Below, in pieces: positions 47,601-59,600 of a stretch of 64,000 nt of DNA. The position numbers and the translations under genes are program-made. The stretch covers positions 1-64,000 of the forward strand of contig JASANC010000716.1 in assembly GCA_030248135.1 (NCBI GenBank), in the 5' to 3' direction. The first letter of the stretch is position 1. Each line of letters begins with the position of its first letter. Source of the stretch: Theristus sp. LFF4_11 (lineage: Eukaryota > Nematoda > Chromadorea > Monhysterida > Xyalidae). The notes under the pieces are model-generated. The model was given only the letters and a program-made list of their open reading frames with translations. It ran no database searches and was not told where the DNA came from.

Positions 47601-50600
47601 GCGTTCCTCTGACCAAACGAATTTTAGAAAACAAACGTCTACTACCGTATTACCTCTATTAAACCCCCCCCCCCCAAAACTACCCCCCCCCAAAATAAAC
47701 CCCCACCCCCTCGACAAGTTTCCAAATAATCCCCCCCTCCAAAAATAATCCCCCATGGGGGATTATTGAAACCTGTTTGAAACACATACCCAGCGAATTC
47801 AGTGGCTGGTTGCAGTGAAAATGATGAAATTGTGCTACCAAAGGCCCCAAATGGATGAGTTAATGGTAATTTCATTACAAAAGGCTGTTGTAAAAGGAAA
47901 TTTCTATGTAGAATAGAAGTTTCTGCGACTTCCTTCCTGCCATGGAAGGTATTTTTGCCATTTTGCCCACTCCTAAAAATGGTTTCCAAATAAACCCCCC
48001 CCAAAAATAAAGCCCCCCCCCCAAAATAAACCCCCACCCCCAGAAGTCGCTGAAGAAATAAACCCCATGGGGGTTTATTAGAGGTAATACGGTAATTAGT
48101 TTTTGACCGTCGTTCGTTGAATCGATGTCCAATTTAATTGCAACATATCATAGTTTTTGAGGGGGAGGCATTAGGACAGGCCACGGCCAGGCGGAAACGC
48201 AGAGAACACGTTTGATACAACTGGAGTGCTGCGAACGACTCACTGCAGTACATCTGCGACTCGTGCACGTCCGTGGGGCAACCGTCCGACCGACCATTGC
48301 AGAGCACCGCACCTCTCAGGCACAGCAACGGCGCACGCTCGCCGGACGCAGACGGCTCGGACGGACAACTGATGCCCGTCAGACATTCTAAACATCAGTT
48401 TTGTTTATTCAGTTTTGAACATACAGACACAAAAATCAAATACCAACAGTTTATTCTTTTATTTTTTTAAAATTTAATTTAATTATACGCGCGCCGGTTC
48501 CGGAAACCCGAAGGTACACATTTAATTCTACACATGATTTTTCTCGTGACTTTCCGGTCGAAAACAATATGCAAATTTCTGTTCGGTTCGGGCCGAATGC
48601 AACAGGCATATTTGAAACTTCTCACTTTATCTAGTAGTCGCAACTTCCTTCCGCTAAACCACAGCGGACATTCAATTCCATCAAAATATCATGCATCCAT
48701 TTCTTTTTTGCAGTTTTTTTGTTTCGATAAATATCGCATGGGTGCGTGTGTTTCGTGCATGTGCAACATTTCAGTGGTATGTAATCGAGTGCAACCTTAT
48801 TTTGACTGAAACTGACTCCCACGAGAGAGCAGTGTACAAATCGATCGTGCACCGGCTCACCAGTGCACCGCAACTCGTCACTCCCATCCGCGCAGTCCAC
48901 GGTGCCGTCGCATCGGTAGTTAGAGCCGATCGTCTGCTCCTGCACGAAATTATGCTGATCCTCATCTTAAGAAGCGACAATCACGCTGTTTTTTAACTAG
49001 AAAAACACCGAAAAGACATTGCAAACTCCTCACCGGATCGTCGACACACTGGAATCCACGTCCGTCGCACGTGTTCAGCAGTGTTGTGATGTTGCCGACT
49101 ATTTCACCGGTTGGCCCACGAATCAGCACGACCGTGCCATCCCCGGCTTCTTCGCTCTCTGCCGGTGCTGCTCCTTCCGTCGGTGCTGATGACTCCGTGT
49201 CTGCCCCTTCCTCGACCGACTGCTCGGCGGTCTGAATGAGACAGTTCTGATCTTAATAAATAAACGAATCATTTTTGTGCCGTTTCTTGAATGTGGTTGT
49301 TGTTACTGAAAAACCGCGTTCGTTTTTTGGTTTTATAATGGCAGGATTAGCAAACTGCGCGACTCCCCAGAAAACCTGATTATTCGTGAAGCTCATTGTG
49401 ATCGGCATAGGTAGACTCTGGTTGCTAAACACGCAAGTTCAGGCAACTGCTGACATTACCACTAACTGCCATCAGCCCGCGTTGGCGCGCTTGCGGTACC
49501 GCCTCTTAACAATACGAATCAACGTCACACGTTCAAATTCACGTTCAGCATTCAGCCGCATACGCCAATGTCACCTGCGGCTGTGGCGCCAATGTTGACG
49601 GCGTCGACGGCACTACCGTGTACCGCTGGATGCCAGGTGGCGGCACATCCGGCAGGCTGTCGTCCTCGTTGCTGGCGCCTTCTCGCTCGTCACCGTCACG
49701 ATACAAGCCGTCATCGTCGATTTGCTGCGCGTTTTCGCCAGATGCTGCTGGTGGCAGACCAGTGGGCGGAGTCATAGGGACCGGCGAGTATGGCTGCATG
49801 CCGGGAGCGGGCGGTGAACTGCGGCGAGTAGTCGGTGGCGTCACCGGGTACGTGCGGAACGAGACGAGATCCTCGATCAAGTCAGTGTCCGGCTCTGGTG
49901 TTACGCTGATTGTGTCGTTCTCGTTCATGGTTGTGTTCTCTGCAGCAATAAGTTGGCATTCAATTGCTGAACCTGCGGAGTACGCCGGAGATTGGTCTCG
50001 GCGCAATATTGCTTGCGATGTAGTAGCATTATCTGTTTTTTGGGATTCTGCTCTGCGACTCAATGCGTTTGCAGACGTAGAAAGGAAACTCGTTTCGATC
50101 TTTATGTGACAACTCAAAATAGCCACCAAAAAGTCACCAGCCCCTCTTTGGGTGACTCCAATGTCTTCACCAATTTTGAATTTCCGCGTCAAGCATGGAA
50201 CTGGTTGTCTACCTGTGTGCGTGCGCGCATTGAGTCTTGGAACCAAAAGGAAAGATAATAGTCGTTCACTTCCGGCTACACAGTATTCATAGGCCTGGTG
50301 TTGTGTTGTTGCGCTCCAGGCTCCACTGCGACACATGTAAAAACAGCGGCTAATTTGGCCGACCAACCCATCATAATGGCGATCAGAGACGCGTCCACAG
50401 AATCGGTCAATGACTCGCTGTCCGACGTGGTCGAGCCGGCTGTGAAGACGATCGGCAAAATGATGATCAAGAGGATGATGATGGCGACGGCGACGGCCGC
50501 AAGCAGCACCTGCATGTTCGTGAGAAAACGCTACAACAGAAAACTTGTGCCGGACGCAAATGCGGCAGACAAAATGTACAAGTTGGATGGATGCATTCAC

Positions 50601-51152
50601 GAAATGCAAGAAGCTTGCGCTACCTTTGGTTTCTTCGCCCAACGTGACGAGCACCGATGCACGCACGGCATCATGAATGGACAGTAACGGTAGCAGCAGC
50701 CTTCTCGTCTGCAGTAATCAGTATAACGTGACAATAAATGACATACTACAAAACAACAGATGCAATCCAGTGCGTTGAAACGTTCCTTTCAAGTGCCACT
50801 GGCCAGAAAAACACAGCAAAAGCAAACAGAAATGACAGAAATCCACAAAAAGTGAGAAACCAACGGTTCTTCGTCGGCAACAGCGGGTGCGGGAGCGACG
50901 CCGCCAGTGGCTGCAGCGCCAGCCAGTGACGCTCGGTTGCCAGGCTGACGCAGTGCCGTGTCAAACTGATTGTACGCCAGCGATTTTGGTTGACCGGGGG
51001 TCTGAAAAAAATGATACAATTGAAAAGAGAACGTGAAAATAAAGATCAGGGCGCTATCCTATAGTTTAAAAACCCCTCACCTCATCATATTCGTTTGGCG
51101 AGTAGGACGCTTTTCTGCCAAAGGTGTCACACTGATCTTCGGTGTACGGCAT
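44618..51152 (-). CDS. type II membrane protein with LDL-receptor class A modules, 557 aa
   Basis: Eleven exons (51152-51081, 51001-50865, 50708-50624, 50530-50368, 49939-49575, 49231-49034, 48960-48861, 48387-48244, 47545-47408, 47073-46962, 44777-44618) keep phase and total 1,674 nt. The start MPYTEDQCDTFGRK has no signal peptide. A cysteine-rich cytoplasmic stretch (CCYRYCPFMMPC, possibly palmitoylated) precedes one membrane span at about 106-127 (VAIIILLIIILPIVF), giving a type II topology. Outside come a Pro/Thr-rich stalk (PVTPPTTRRSSPPAPG) and five LDLa modules, four with clear acidic calcium motifs (DCADGSDE, NCPLADDE, DCVDGSDE, DCDDGLDE) and one divergent. C. elegans EGG-1 and EGG-2, sperm-binding egg surface proteins, share this type II plus LDLa layout, so a related role is possible. 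LDLa modules are common, though, and orthology is not shown. Intron 10 is long (2.2 kb) and holds two mobile elements. The last exon has three acceptors in the same frame. Confidence 0.85.
44799..46612. mobile_element. foldback element with arrays of 16-bp repeats as inverted ends
   Basis: The left arm (44799-45057) is a tandem array of GCGGCCTGGGACGATT-like units with GAAG and CCTGAAGG variants. The right arm (46388-46612) is the same array in inverse orientation. The outermost bases also mirror: TTGCGGCCCAAGAGATAGCGGCC on the left against GGCCGCTATCTAATGGGCCGCAA on the right. The interior (~1.3 kb) has no transposase-like frame. This is the organisation of foldback elements, whose long inverted ends are built of short tandem repeats. 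It lies in the last intron of the LDLa gene, with its left end about 20 bases from the acceptor at 44778. Confidence 0.85.
45131..45156. repeat. C-run followed by G-run inside the foldback element
   Basis: About 18-20 consecutive C followed directly by six G. A perfect C/G homopolymer junction of this kind can be a self-complementary hairpin tip or an assembly or base-calling artefact. Confidence 0.8.
46637..46778. mobile_element. palindromic CCAATCAG element (complete copy)
   Basis: CAGTCCAGCTGGAAAATATATGCAACATGACG on the left is mirrored by CGTCATGTTGCCTATATTTTCCAGATGGACTG on the right, with AACCAATCAGCGCT motifs toward the centre. The direct repeat AATAGATAC flanks it at about 46631 and 46788 and may mark a target-site duplication. 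It lies in the last LDLa-gene intron next to the foldback element. Confidence 0.8.
47644..48094. mobile_element. C-rich inverted-repeat element with ACCGTATTACCTCT ends
   Basis: ACCGTATTACCTCTATTAAACCCC on the left is the complement of GGGGGTTTATTAGAGGTAATACGGT on the right. Two C-rich sub-blocks each end in a CCCCATGGGGG palindrome (near 47752 and 48065), so it may be one element split by an insertion, or two copies in a composite. It is in an LDLa-gene intron. Confidence 0.75.
50003..50262 (+). mobile_element. ~240-bp intronic MITE family, copy C
   Basis: Begins near GCATTATCTGTTTTTTGGGATT and runs through CTGCGACTCAATGCG, GAAAGGAAACTCGTTTCGATC, CTTTATGTGACAACTC, GAATTTCCGCGTCAAGCATG, GCGCGCATTGAGTC, ending AAAAGGAAAGATAATAG. 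It lies in the LDLa-gene intron between exons at 50368 and 49939. Confidence 0.8.
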
Positions 51153-53607
51153 TTTAGACATTGTGATAAGGTTGTTTATTTTATTTTCAATGATATGGGA
51201 ATGGGATATCTCCCCACCGGTTCCAGAACCCGAAGGTGCAAAATATTATAAGAACTTATTGCGTTTTACTTCCTTGTAAGTTCTGTGGAATCTCTGAAAT
51301 AAAATCTAAATGGGATGAATGCTGTGCCGTGGACCCGTGGTACACGAGGAGAAACGAAAGACAAACCAAGTAACATGCATGCAGCATGCCCGCCCAGCTC
51401 CAGCGCCAAGCACTTTTTAAAGACATGGTCGTTTTTAATTTGTAATACTAAGCTAAACTATTTTTTACATTTATCCAATCATCAATTGTGGTCAGATTTA
51501 AAGTTCAAACGTAAACTTCTTGGTCTTGACGCGAACAAACTTACTGTCATTAGTTAAAAAAAGAAATTTTCGAAGATTTATTGACCAATTGAACTGCCGG
51601 GTTCTTTGCCTGTGGTGGCCAGTTTTATAAAAGTGAGAGTTGAGGAGTGAGGAGTTGAGGAGCGAGGGGAAAATTTTTGAGGAGAGTAGTTGAGTGGGTT
51701 TTATAAAAGTGAGGAGTTGAGGAGGGAGGAGTTGAGAGGAGTGAATTGAGTAGATGTAGAACACTTGTTAAAAATTCACTCCTCAAAACACTCCTCAATC
51801 CGAAACTACTCAGCGCGATTCTCGTTTTTTCAGCGGTGAATTTTCCGTCTCACTGTCGCTGTTTCTGCTTCTAAACCAAGTCTGAATGGAAGAAAACCAA
51901 AAATTATCGTGTTTTTTCATCAAAATCGGCGACAAAATCAGACCAAACCGCCAAAAAACATGCTATTCAGATTTTTACAAGTCGAATTTGACTTGTAAGA
52001 TTTTTTGAGTGGTTAAGGAGTTGAGGAGTCTTTTATAAAACCGAACAAAAATTGAGGAGGAAATTTATTCCTCAAAACACTCCTCAACTCCTCACTTTTA
52101 TAAAACCCATTTTCTTCTCAGTAGAGAGAAAAGTGAGTAAAACTTCTCAACTCCTCATTTTTATGAAACTGGCCACTGGCCCTGGGTTACCGTAAGGTGG
52201 GCTGTGTGAATGCTTTGCACGTGGTTCTTCTGACCTGGACTCCCTCATTGATTCAGCACAACGTTGGTTTTTTCTAAAGAGAAACAACTAAGAACAAAAC
52301 AACTCATTATTCAATTACACGTCAAAAATTGTCCTGTTTAATTAATTTCAAAAATTTCGGATTTTCTTTTTTCACAATTCACCCATAACTTTTCCGAACC
52401 CATCCTCATAAATTTTGCTAGACCGATTAAAACATCGAAATCGCTCAGCTGACTGAAAGCGATTAAGCGAGGCGAGGAGACGACAACAAGCATGTATGAA
52501 AACTCGAGCAACGACGTGGTGAGCACTGTTGTTGTATATTCGACATTCGATAGTTTGATATTTTTCAATGGCGCTGTTTTGCTTTGTTCTTGGTTCGTTC
52601 AGTTCAGTTCTTGTTCACATATCATGCAAAGCTTACAGTATGTTTTGTCACTTTCGCGCAGAATACAGTGTATGCGAAACTTATATCGAAGAAGAAGAAC
52701 GAATGTATCGAATTTGTGTGACGTGAAATCAATATGTCGCTAAATGTTGATTGATTGAAATATTTTTATTTGCTAACACAAGTTCGCATCATTTTCAAAG
52801 AAACTGGGCAAAGGCCAGTCACAGACATCGCAAGGAAACAGCACTAGGAGAAGTGCCTATTTTGTAAAATCAGACAAAAAAAAAACGAACGCACAAACAG
52901 AGCTGGAGTTGGCATGGGAAATAAAACCGTTTTTCCAAAAAAGCAGGTTTTATTTCCAGGTTTTTCTTGCGAAAATAAAAAAAACGGTTTTTACCTGCGA
53001 TTTTTTTGAACTTTCGGGACTTGAACACTTGAATTTTTGAACATTTCGACTGTATTTTTGATTTTTAGTTGGAGGAGGCCAACTTCTGGACACTTTTGGG
53101 TGCTGGAAAAATTTGGGCAATAAAACGGTTTGAAAACAGAAAAAAAACGTTTTTTTCTGGCCATATAAAAACGTGATTTTCACCAGCCTCAAACAGAACA
53201 ACAGAAGCATTACAAAACACACTGAATCGATAAGATCAATTGCACCATCAGTTCAATATTTCGGCAATCACGCCGGAGAATTTGGTTCTTTTTTCAAATG
53301 ATTGCACGCACACCAAAAAAACGGGAATTCTGAGCAGAATATGAACTGCTAAACGCTGTTCCAATTCAATCAGTAACGATTTGTTTTCAAAATATGAAAC
53401 AACGAGAAAAAATCTTGACCGAATCCGAATCTTGACGTGGCGGCAAATATGTTTTCTTGCAACTCCGATCCAGTTATTTCTTCTTTCGCGAGCTCTGTAT
53501 TCTGCTTTGATAAAAAATGTGTTGGGAAATCAGCACAGCGACCTTTCATAATAAAAAACGACCAGCCACCTACCAACCCAAAGAATTGCATTTTTATTTT
53601 GCAGAAA
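51153..53607. other. intergenic region between divergent LDLa and Argonaute genes
   Basis: It must contain the upstream regions of both genes. It holds the GAGGAGT foldback element at 51615-52176 and low-complexity A- or T-rich stretches at 52.9-53.2 kb. No coding segment was recognised. TTTTGCAG lies just three bases before the Argonaute start codon at 53608, so an outron/trans-splice acceptor or a leader intron is likely. Confidence 0.5.
51615..52176. mobile_element. foldback element built of GAGTTGAGGAGT repeats
   Basis: The left end TGGCCAGTTTTATAAAAGTGAG is mirrored by CTCATTTTTATGAAACTGGCCA on the right. Inside both arms, tandem GAGTTGAGGAGT / ACTCCTCAACTC motifs recur, with further GTTTTATAAAAGTGAGGAG repeats. 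The centre, about 51840-52000, is unique. The arms are repeat-built and inverted, like the element at 44.8 kb but with unrelated sequence. Confidence 0.8.
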
Positions 53608-56600
53608 ATGGAGAATGATGAGCAGGCGAGCGGTGAGCAAATGCAGGACGGAACGACCGGAGAAGCGGCAGGGTCCACGAGCGTTAAACGTGAGTTGAGC
53701 AACGCCGATCACAGCGGCAGCAGCATACCTGTGAAGAAACGCTACACGCGCGAGCACGCCAAGAGCGAGCCCGATCCGTCGGCAGACGTGACGCCGCAGC
53801 CGCCCACGGGCGAGGAACCGATGGACGAAGGCGATGGTTGGTGCATTGATTGGTTGGCTTGATGCGGCTTCTGTTGATGAGCTTGGTTGCGTCGTGTGGC
53901 GTAACGTTCATGTTTGCCGCTGGTATCATGGGTAGTTTGTAGCCACTGGTAAAATGTTTCGCTTCAAACGCTGCAGCAGTTTCCGTTTCATGTGCTGTAA
54001 TTTTAATTTCACTTGATGTTTTTAATTAAAGAGACGGTCATGGGCGAGCGTTGAGACCGGTTTACTATATTTTCAAATTTTCATGAAAAAATCATTAATT
54101 GCTGCTGTTTTTTTTTCAGAAGATGAGCAACCATGCACGCTTGCGGGACCATCGAGCGCCAACATACCGGCGGTTATGGCTCAAAAGCCGTCGAGTAAGT
54201 GTGGACTGTGGCGTGGTGTTTTGTGATAAAATTATTGTGACAAAAAACGGACATGCCGCTAACGAAATAACCAAAAGCGTCGTGTGTTGCAGAAGGGCAC
54301 CAGCAGTTGAGCAAGCAGCGTTCGCTGCCTCTCCGCGCGAACATGTGCCGTCTGCAGGTGCAGCGCACTGGGCGCACCGTCATCTACATCTACGACGTGA
54401 AACTCGACGCTGAATCGGACGACGCCGACAAAAACGTGCTCCGTCGCGGCGGCGATGAGTGAGTCGAGGCGTCTGCGTTCTGTTTTACGTTTTTGATCGC
54501 GTCAAGTTGGGTGCGAAATCCAAGTTTGGTCATCATAGCCAGTGGCCACACGCTTAATTCTGTCATTCTTCCTATTCTGCGGATTTGTTATCGCGCTCGC
54601 GCACCGTGCTTGTTGGTTATTTGAATAAATACTTCTGAAATAAATGGACTCTATTTCGGTTGTGCACAAATGGCGCGTCTCCATGATTCTGCAGTCACGC
54701 GCGCGTAACGAAACGCGAGATCTGCATGGAGGTGTTCCAACAAGCCCTGAGACTTGCGCCCGAGGAGTTTCCGCATCGTTCGAAATTGGTCTACGATTCC
54801 GCGAAGATTCTTTACTCGGCCGAGAAGCTGACGACGTTGCCTGTGCGTTTCGGATTGGTTTTTCAGATCGATTGACGTTGGTCGGTTACATTTACAATTG
54901 TCCGTGGATAGTATCCAATTTCAATTCAAGTGTAGTATAAACTCTTTGTATTGTTGTTGTTGTTTTGCGGCTGGCGATTGTTATAAAAACTCGTGACAGT
55001 CGTACTCTCTGTTCTCGTGTTGTCCCCCACTCCTTGCGCCCGAAATCCACAATAAAGCGACTGAACTAAGCAGCACTCCCTCACATAATCGTAGAGACGT
55101 TCTGTTAGACGACAGGAAATCCTCGCATTCATCATCCATTGAGATCGTGGTGTCGGGTGTGGCGACGCCGTCGAATCGAGGCACTTACAAGCTGACGGTG
55201 AGTGCGGCGTCGGATGGACCCGTGAAACTGGAGCTGCCGGACAGCGCGCACGCGAACAGCCGTGATCTGCTCGCTCGCGACCGCCTCCAGGAGCAGTTCT
55301 TCGATACGCTCACGTCGCAGGAGATTCGTATGCGGTTGGTTTGGTTTTGTTGGAATTTTAGGCGATGTTTTTAGCCAGTGAGTTTTTGGCGTTGGCGCCC
55401 ATTGAGTTTTCTCTGTTATTAAGTGCCTATATACACCCCGTCGGCGGGGCTCGATCCCCCGAACGCACAGACAAGAGTTCAACGCGCTACCACCCAGGCC
55501 ACGAGCGGTGACAGACATGGTGGCCGAACATAGTTGTGTCGCGTGGTCGATTTCGTGTCTGCTGGTTTTTGTTTGTGTTTAGTTTACTTATGATATTGCC
55601 GGATCATCGACCCGGAATGGTTTTTTTTCGATTTTCATTCAGCTGATTCGTTTCGGTTTTGTTCTGACACAGCGGCCAGCACAAAGTGTACGGTGGCACG
55701 TGTTATCTGGAGAGTTCGTTGCCAAAGGATTTGCATTACGGGCGATTTGAAGCGCGCGGATTCACAAAGGCGAGCAAGCAAGTCGCGATGGAAGCGCGCG
55801 ACAGAAATGGCAACTCGGTGATGCAGCCGGTTCTGCAAATCGAAGGTGCGCCATAGTTTCTGGATCGTGGTGTTGTTTGTGAGTGGCGTGGACTGGGCGC
55901 TTGACCGAACGCTGGAATGCATAGTTTTGATTTTTCTTGTTTTGTTTCAAATACGGCAGACTGTTTTGAATCTCTGACTCGATAATTGTAAATTTTTGCA
56001 TCAGGATGTTTCTTGATCGTGATTACGAAACGATTTTGTGACCGTTCCAAATGTTTGCCGCTTCAGTGAAGAAGACGGCGGTGTTCCGTCCGCAGCCGGT
56101 GCACCGTTTCGTTGAGGAGTTCATTGAGTCGCAGGCCGCAAACGACCGCAACCAACGGCCGTGCGACCTCGGCGGTCTGCGAGTGGTCGGTCGCTTGCGT
56201 GACGTTCTCTCGAAACAGCTGCGCGGTGAGAATGCTGGTGCTCGAGTTTTTATGTTTTTTTGGAAGTCCCGCTTCGCTTCGTTACTCCTCTGCATTGTTT
56301 CCATGATGTAGGCTAAGCGAAAATCGAGACAACTTTGTCATTTTTTGCCGACAGAATCGGGAAGTTCTTGTTAATTTTCATGAGAGTTTTGTCATTCCAT
56401 TGTTTTGAGTCTAGGGTTGGCACAGGAAAAAACCGGTTTTTTACCAACCCTATTTGAGTCTATTCAGGTTTGCGTGTTCGCACGATCTACCGCAAAGAGA
56501 CGACGAACACAAAAGAATTCGAGTTCCCGATTGCCCGCCTGTCGCCGCTGTCGGTTGCCGAGACGAAGTGCGTAGTTTTTGCTGCGTTTTTGCAATATTT

Positions 56601-59600
56601 TCTCGTGAATTGAGACTTTCTGTACCTACATGAAAGAATAAAAGTTCCGCGTTTTGCATCCACATCTTTGCGACTCATTTTCAGATTCGAGCTGACCAAC
56701 CGTGGCACCAACCAAACCGAGACGATCAGTGTGGCCGATTATTTTGAGCGAACGTTTCGACTGAACAAGAAACCACTGCGATTGAAGTAGGGTGAACTGT
56801 TTGTAGTGCAGTGTGACAAGGATTCAGCTGCTGCATCCACTCCACAAATACTGGGTTTTTGGTGTTTATCTAAAGCCTTTAGCTTATCAGTTTTGTGGCC
56901 ACCATTGCGGCAATCTTCGCCCATTGGGGCCAATTTCACCCTCTGTTCCATTTCGCCATACTATCTCGCGAATGCAGTGGCCACCAACGCTTGCCCCTGT
57001 TCCAACAATGTTTGTTCGTGTTTTTTCAGCTACCGCAACCTGCCGTGTCTGATGCATCGCAACAAGAACAAGGGCCACTGGGAGTATTTCCCGATGGAGA
57101 TGTGCGAGATCATGGACTGGCAACGGCAGACCATCACGCAGCAGGTGGACGCCATGCAGCGCGACATGATCAAGGTGGGGTGTGGTACGTTGGCGCTGCA
57201 CATCGGAACTCTCCGTTAGTCGTTTGGGTGCGGCCGACTTGGCGTTGCTTTCGCCGGTTGCATCCAGCCAACCAACGTTAGAAAATGTCGAGTCCGCGTG
57301 CATTTTTTTATTTTTGTCAGGTAATAATTTTATAAATATGTCTCCTCCAGAAATCACCTGTGTAACCAGAACTGTCCTCCAGGAGTCCGCGGTGCCGCCC
57401 GACAAGCGTCTGCACGAGACGGAGCAGGCGCTCAAAGAGCTGGCGTTGTCGGCGTCCAACGAATACTTGAACGCGTTCAATATACGCCTGAAGCAGGAGC
57501 TCATTGAACTCGAGGGTTGGTAGTGCCGTTCATCGGTTGCTGGGTGAATAATCGTTGATTGATTGAAACAGTTGAGCTGAAAACGGGCTCTCAGCGCAGT
57601 GACTCCTGCTTCACTATCGGATTGTTGATCTTGGTTTAATGAGTGTGATTTTTGTTTTTTGTTTTGTTATTCAGTGCCACATTGAAATGCCTCCACCCAA
57701 CGTGTCAGTCTCTAAAGGCCTGTTTATACCTGACGTACGTATGCACGGCAGTATGCAATAACACGGTACCTAAAGTGACGTGTCGTGGCGTGGCGTGGCG
57801 TATGCGCATACGTCAGGTATAAACGACCCTTAAGCAGCACTTGCAGGCAGACAGCTGTCATCGCTGCGTGTCAAGTACGCGGCACGTCACGAAGCGAGCA
57901 CGGATGCCAACGGGCAGTGGCGGTCGCCGCGTGGCGCGCAGTTTGTCATTGGCGGCCGCTGTGCGTGCTGGGGTGCTCTCGTGGTCGTTGGCGGGCAGGC
58001 CGGCTCGCCATACAACACCCGTGATATGGACACCATGAAACGCGAAATACAGAACGGCTATATCAAGTGAGTGCTGTGACATTCGCTACGTTGGAAAGTT
58101 CGGCATTCAGAGATGTTCAAATCAAATCCTTGTCGAAGACTATTATCAATTTTTTTGGGATTTGCGACTCCACTGCGAGTGCAAACATGGAAAGGAAACT
58201 AGTTCCAGGCTTTATGTGGCAATTCAAAAGCGCCTAAGTGGCTCGGCCCTACTTGGTAGACTCGGATCACGTTAGCAATTTTGAATTTTCGCGTCATGCA
58301 AGAAACTGTTTATGTATCTATGAGCGCACTTAGTCTCGGGACGAAAATAAAAGATAATATGCAATCAAGCTTCAAGCGTCACCAAACTTTCAACAGATTT
58401 ACGTTTTCTACGTTTGCACATTTCCATTTGCAGCGAGTTCCTGCTGCGCGTTGAGGGCGAGGGCGCCAACCGGGGCATTCGCTTCGCTGCCGAGTCGTAC
58501 CTCGGCGCAAAGGTCTGTTCGCCCGAGCAGCTGATGAACAAAATGGCGGCGTGCGCGACCGACGGCGTCGAATTCTTGTTCGTGATCATGCCGACGAAAG
58601 ACGACGAACTCAAAGGTCTGAATGTCGATTGAAATTGTCACGATCATGGTGGCAGGTGAATCTTGAGAAAAAGTAAGAGTTGTGGTCATATGGAACGGTG
58701 GGGTACGGTATCTGCTGTATTCGGTCTCGAGATGATCTCATTGCTGGACGAGCTCATGAACCTCTTTGATCGTGAAGAACGTTTGTTGCAACACCTTCAT
58801 TCGCATTTTCATTAATTATGTTTCCTTTGCAACAAGTCAATTTGACGATCACAAATATCGAAGTGAAATCGTGTCGAGACCGTATGTATACGACGCTCTG
58901 TTGGGGAAAGGGGCACAATGCTTCCGTTTCTCGTACCGTAATCTTCACCAAATCGGCCTCGTTCATCCTTTGAGCACGCATCAAACTGCTCGAGTCGCAG
59001 TGCGGCGTCGTGACGCAGTGCGTGCTGCGTGGCACGTTGATGCGATTGAAGAACAACCAACAGCCGATGACCATGGAGAACATCCTCGCGAAGACCAACA
59101 TGAAACTCGGTGGACTCAACTATTGCGTCGAGGATGAACAGCGCGCCTTGTACGGTTTGGTCGCACGTTTACTGGCATGGTTAAAGCATTTGGAAGTGCT
59201 GGAGACGCTCAATCGCTGCTAATCAATGTGTACTGTTTTCTGAAGACCGTAAACGTTTCATGGTCAATGACCACTGACAAAACGTTTTGCAAAGTTACAG
59301 AGTCACACACATGGAATAGCTAACATTAAAATTCCGTTGTTTTTTTTCTGTGTCGAGAAATAATCCTGCTGAGATGTCCGTTGTTGCGCAGGTGGCAAAA
59401 GTGGATCTCAGCTGATGACGTGATGTTCGTTGGGTATGACGTGTCGCATCCGGACCCGGTGTCGGCCATGCAGCGGCGTCGTGGGGACACCGGGGGTGGC
59501 GAGCCGTCCGTTGCTGGGGTGGGTCTGCTCTACCTAGTTCATCGCTGTTGTGTTTTGTTTTTGTACTGTAGTTGACATGCAATCAATTATTATGATCTCC

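Noticed and set aside
55434..55512. Functional tRNA-Lys gene
   Set aside because: A- and B-box motifs are present, but acceptor and anticodon stems have several mismatches.
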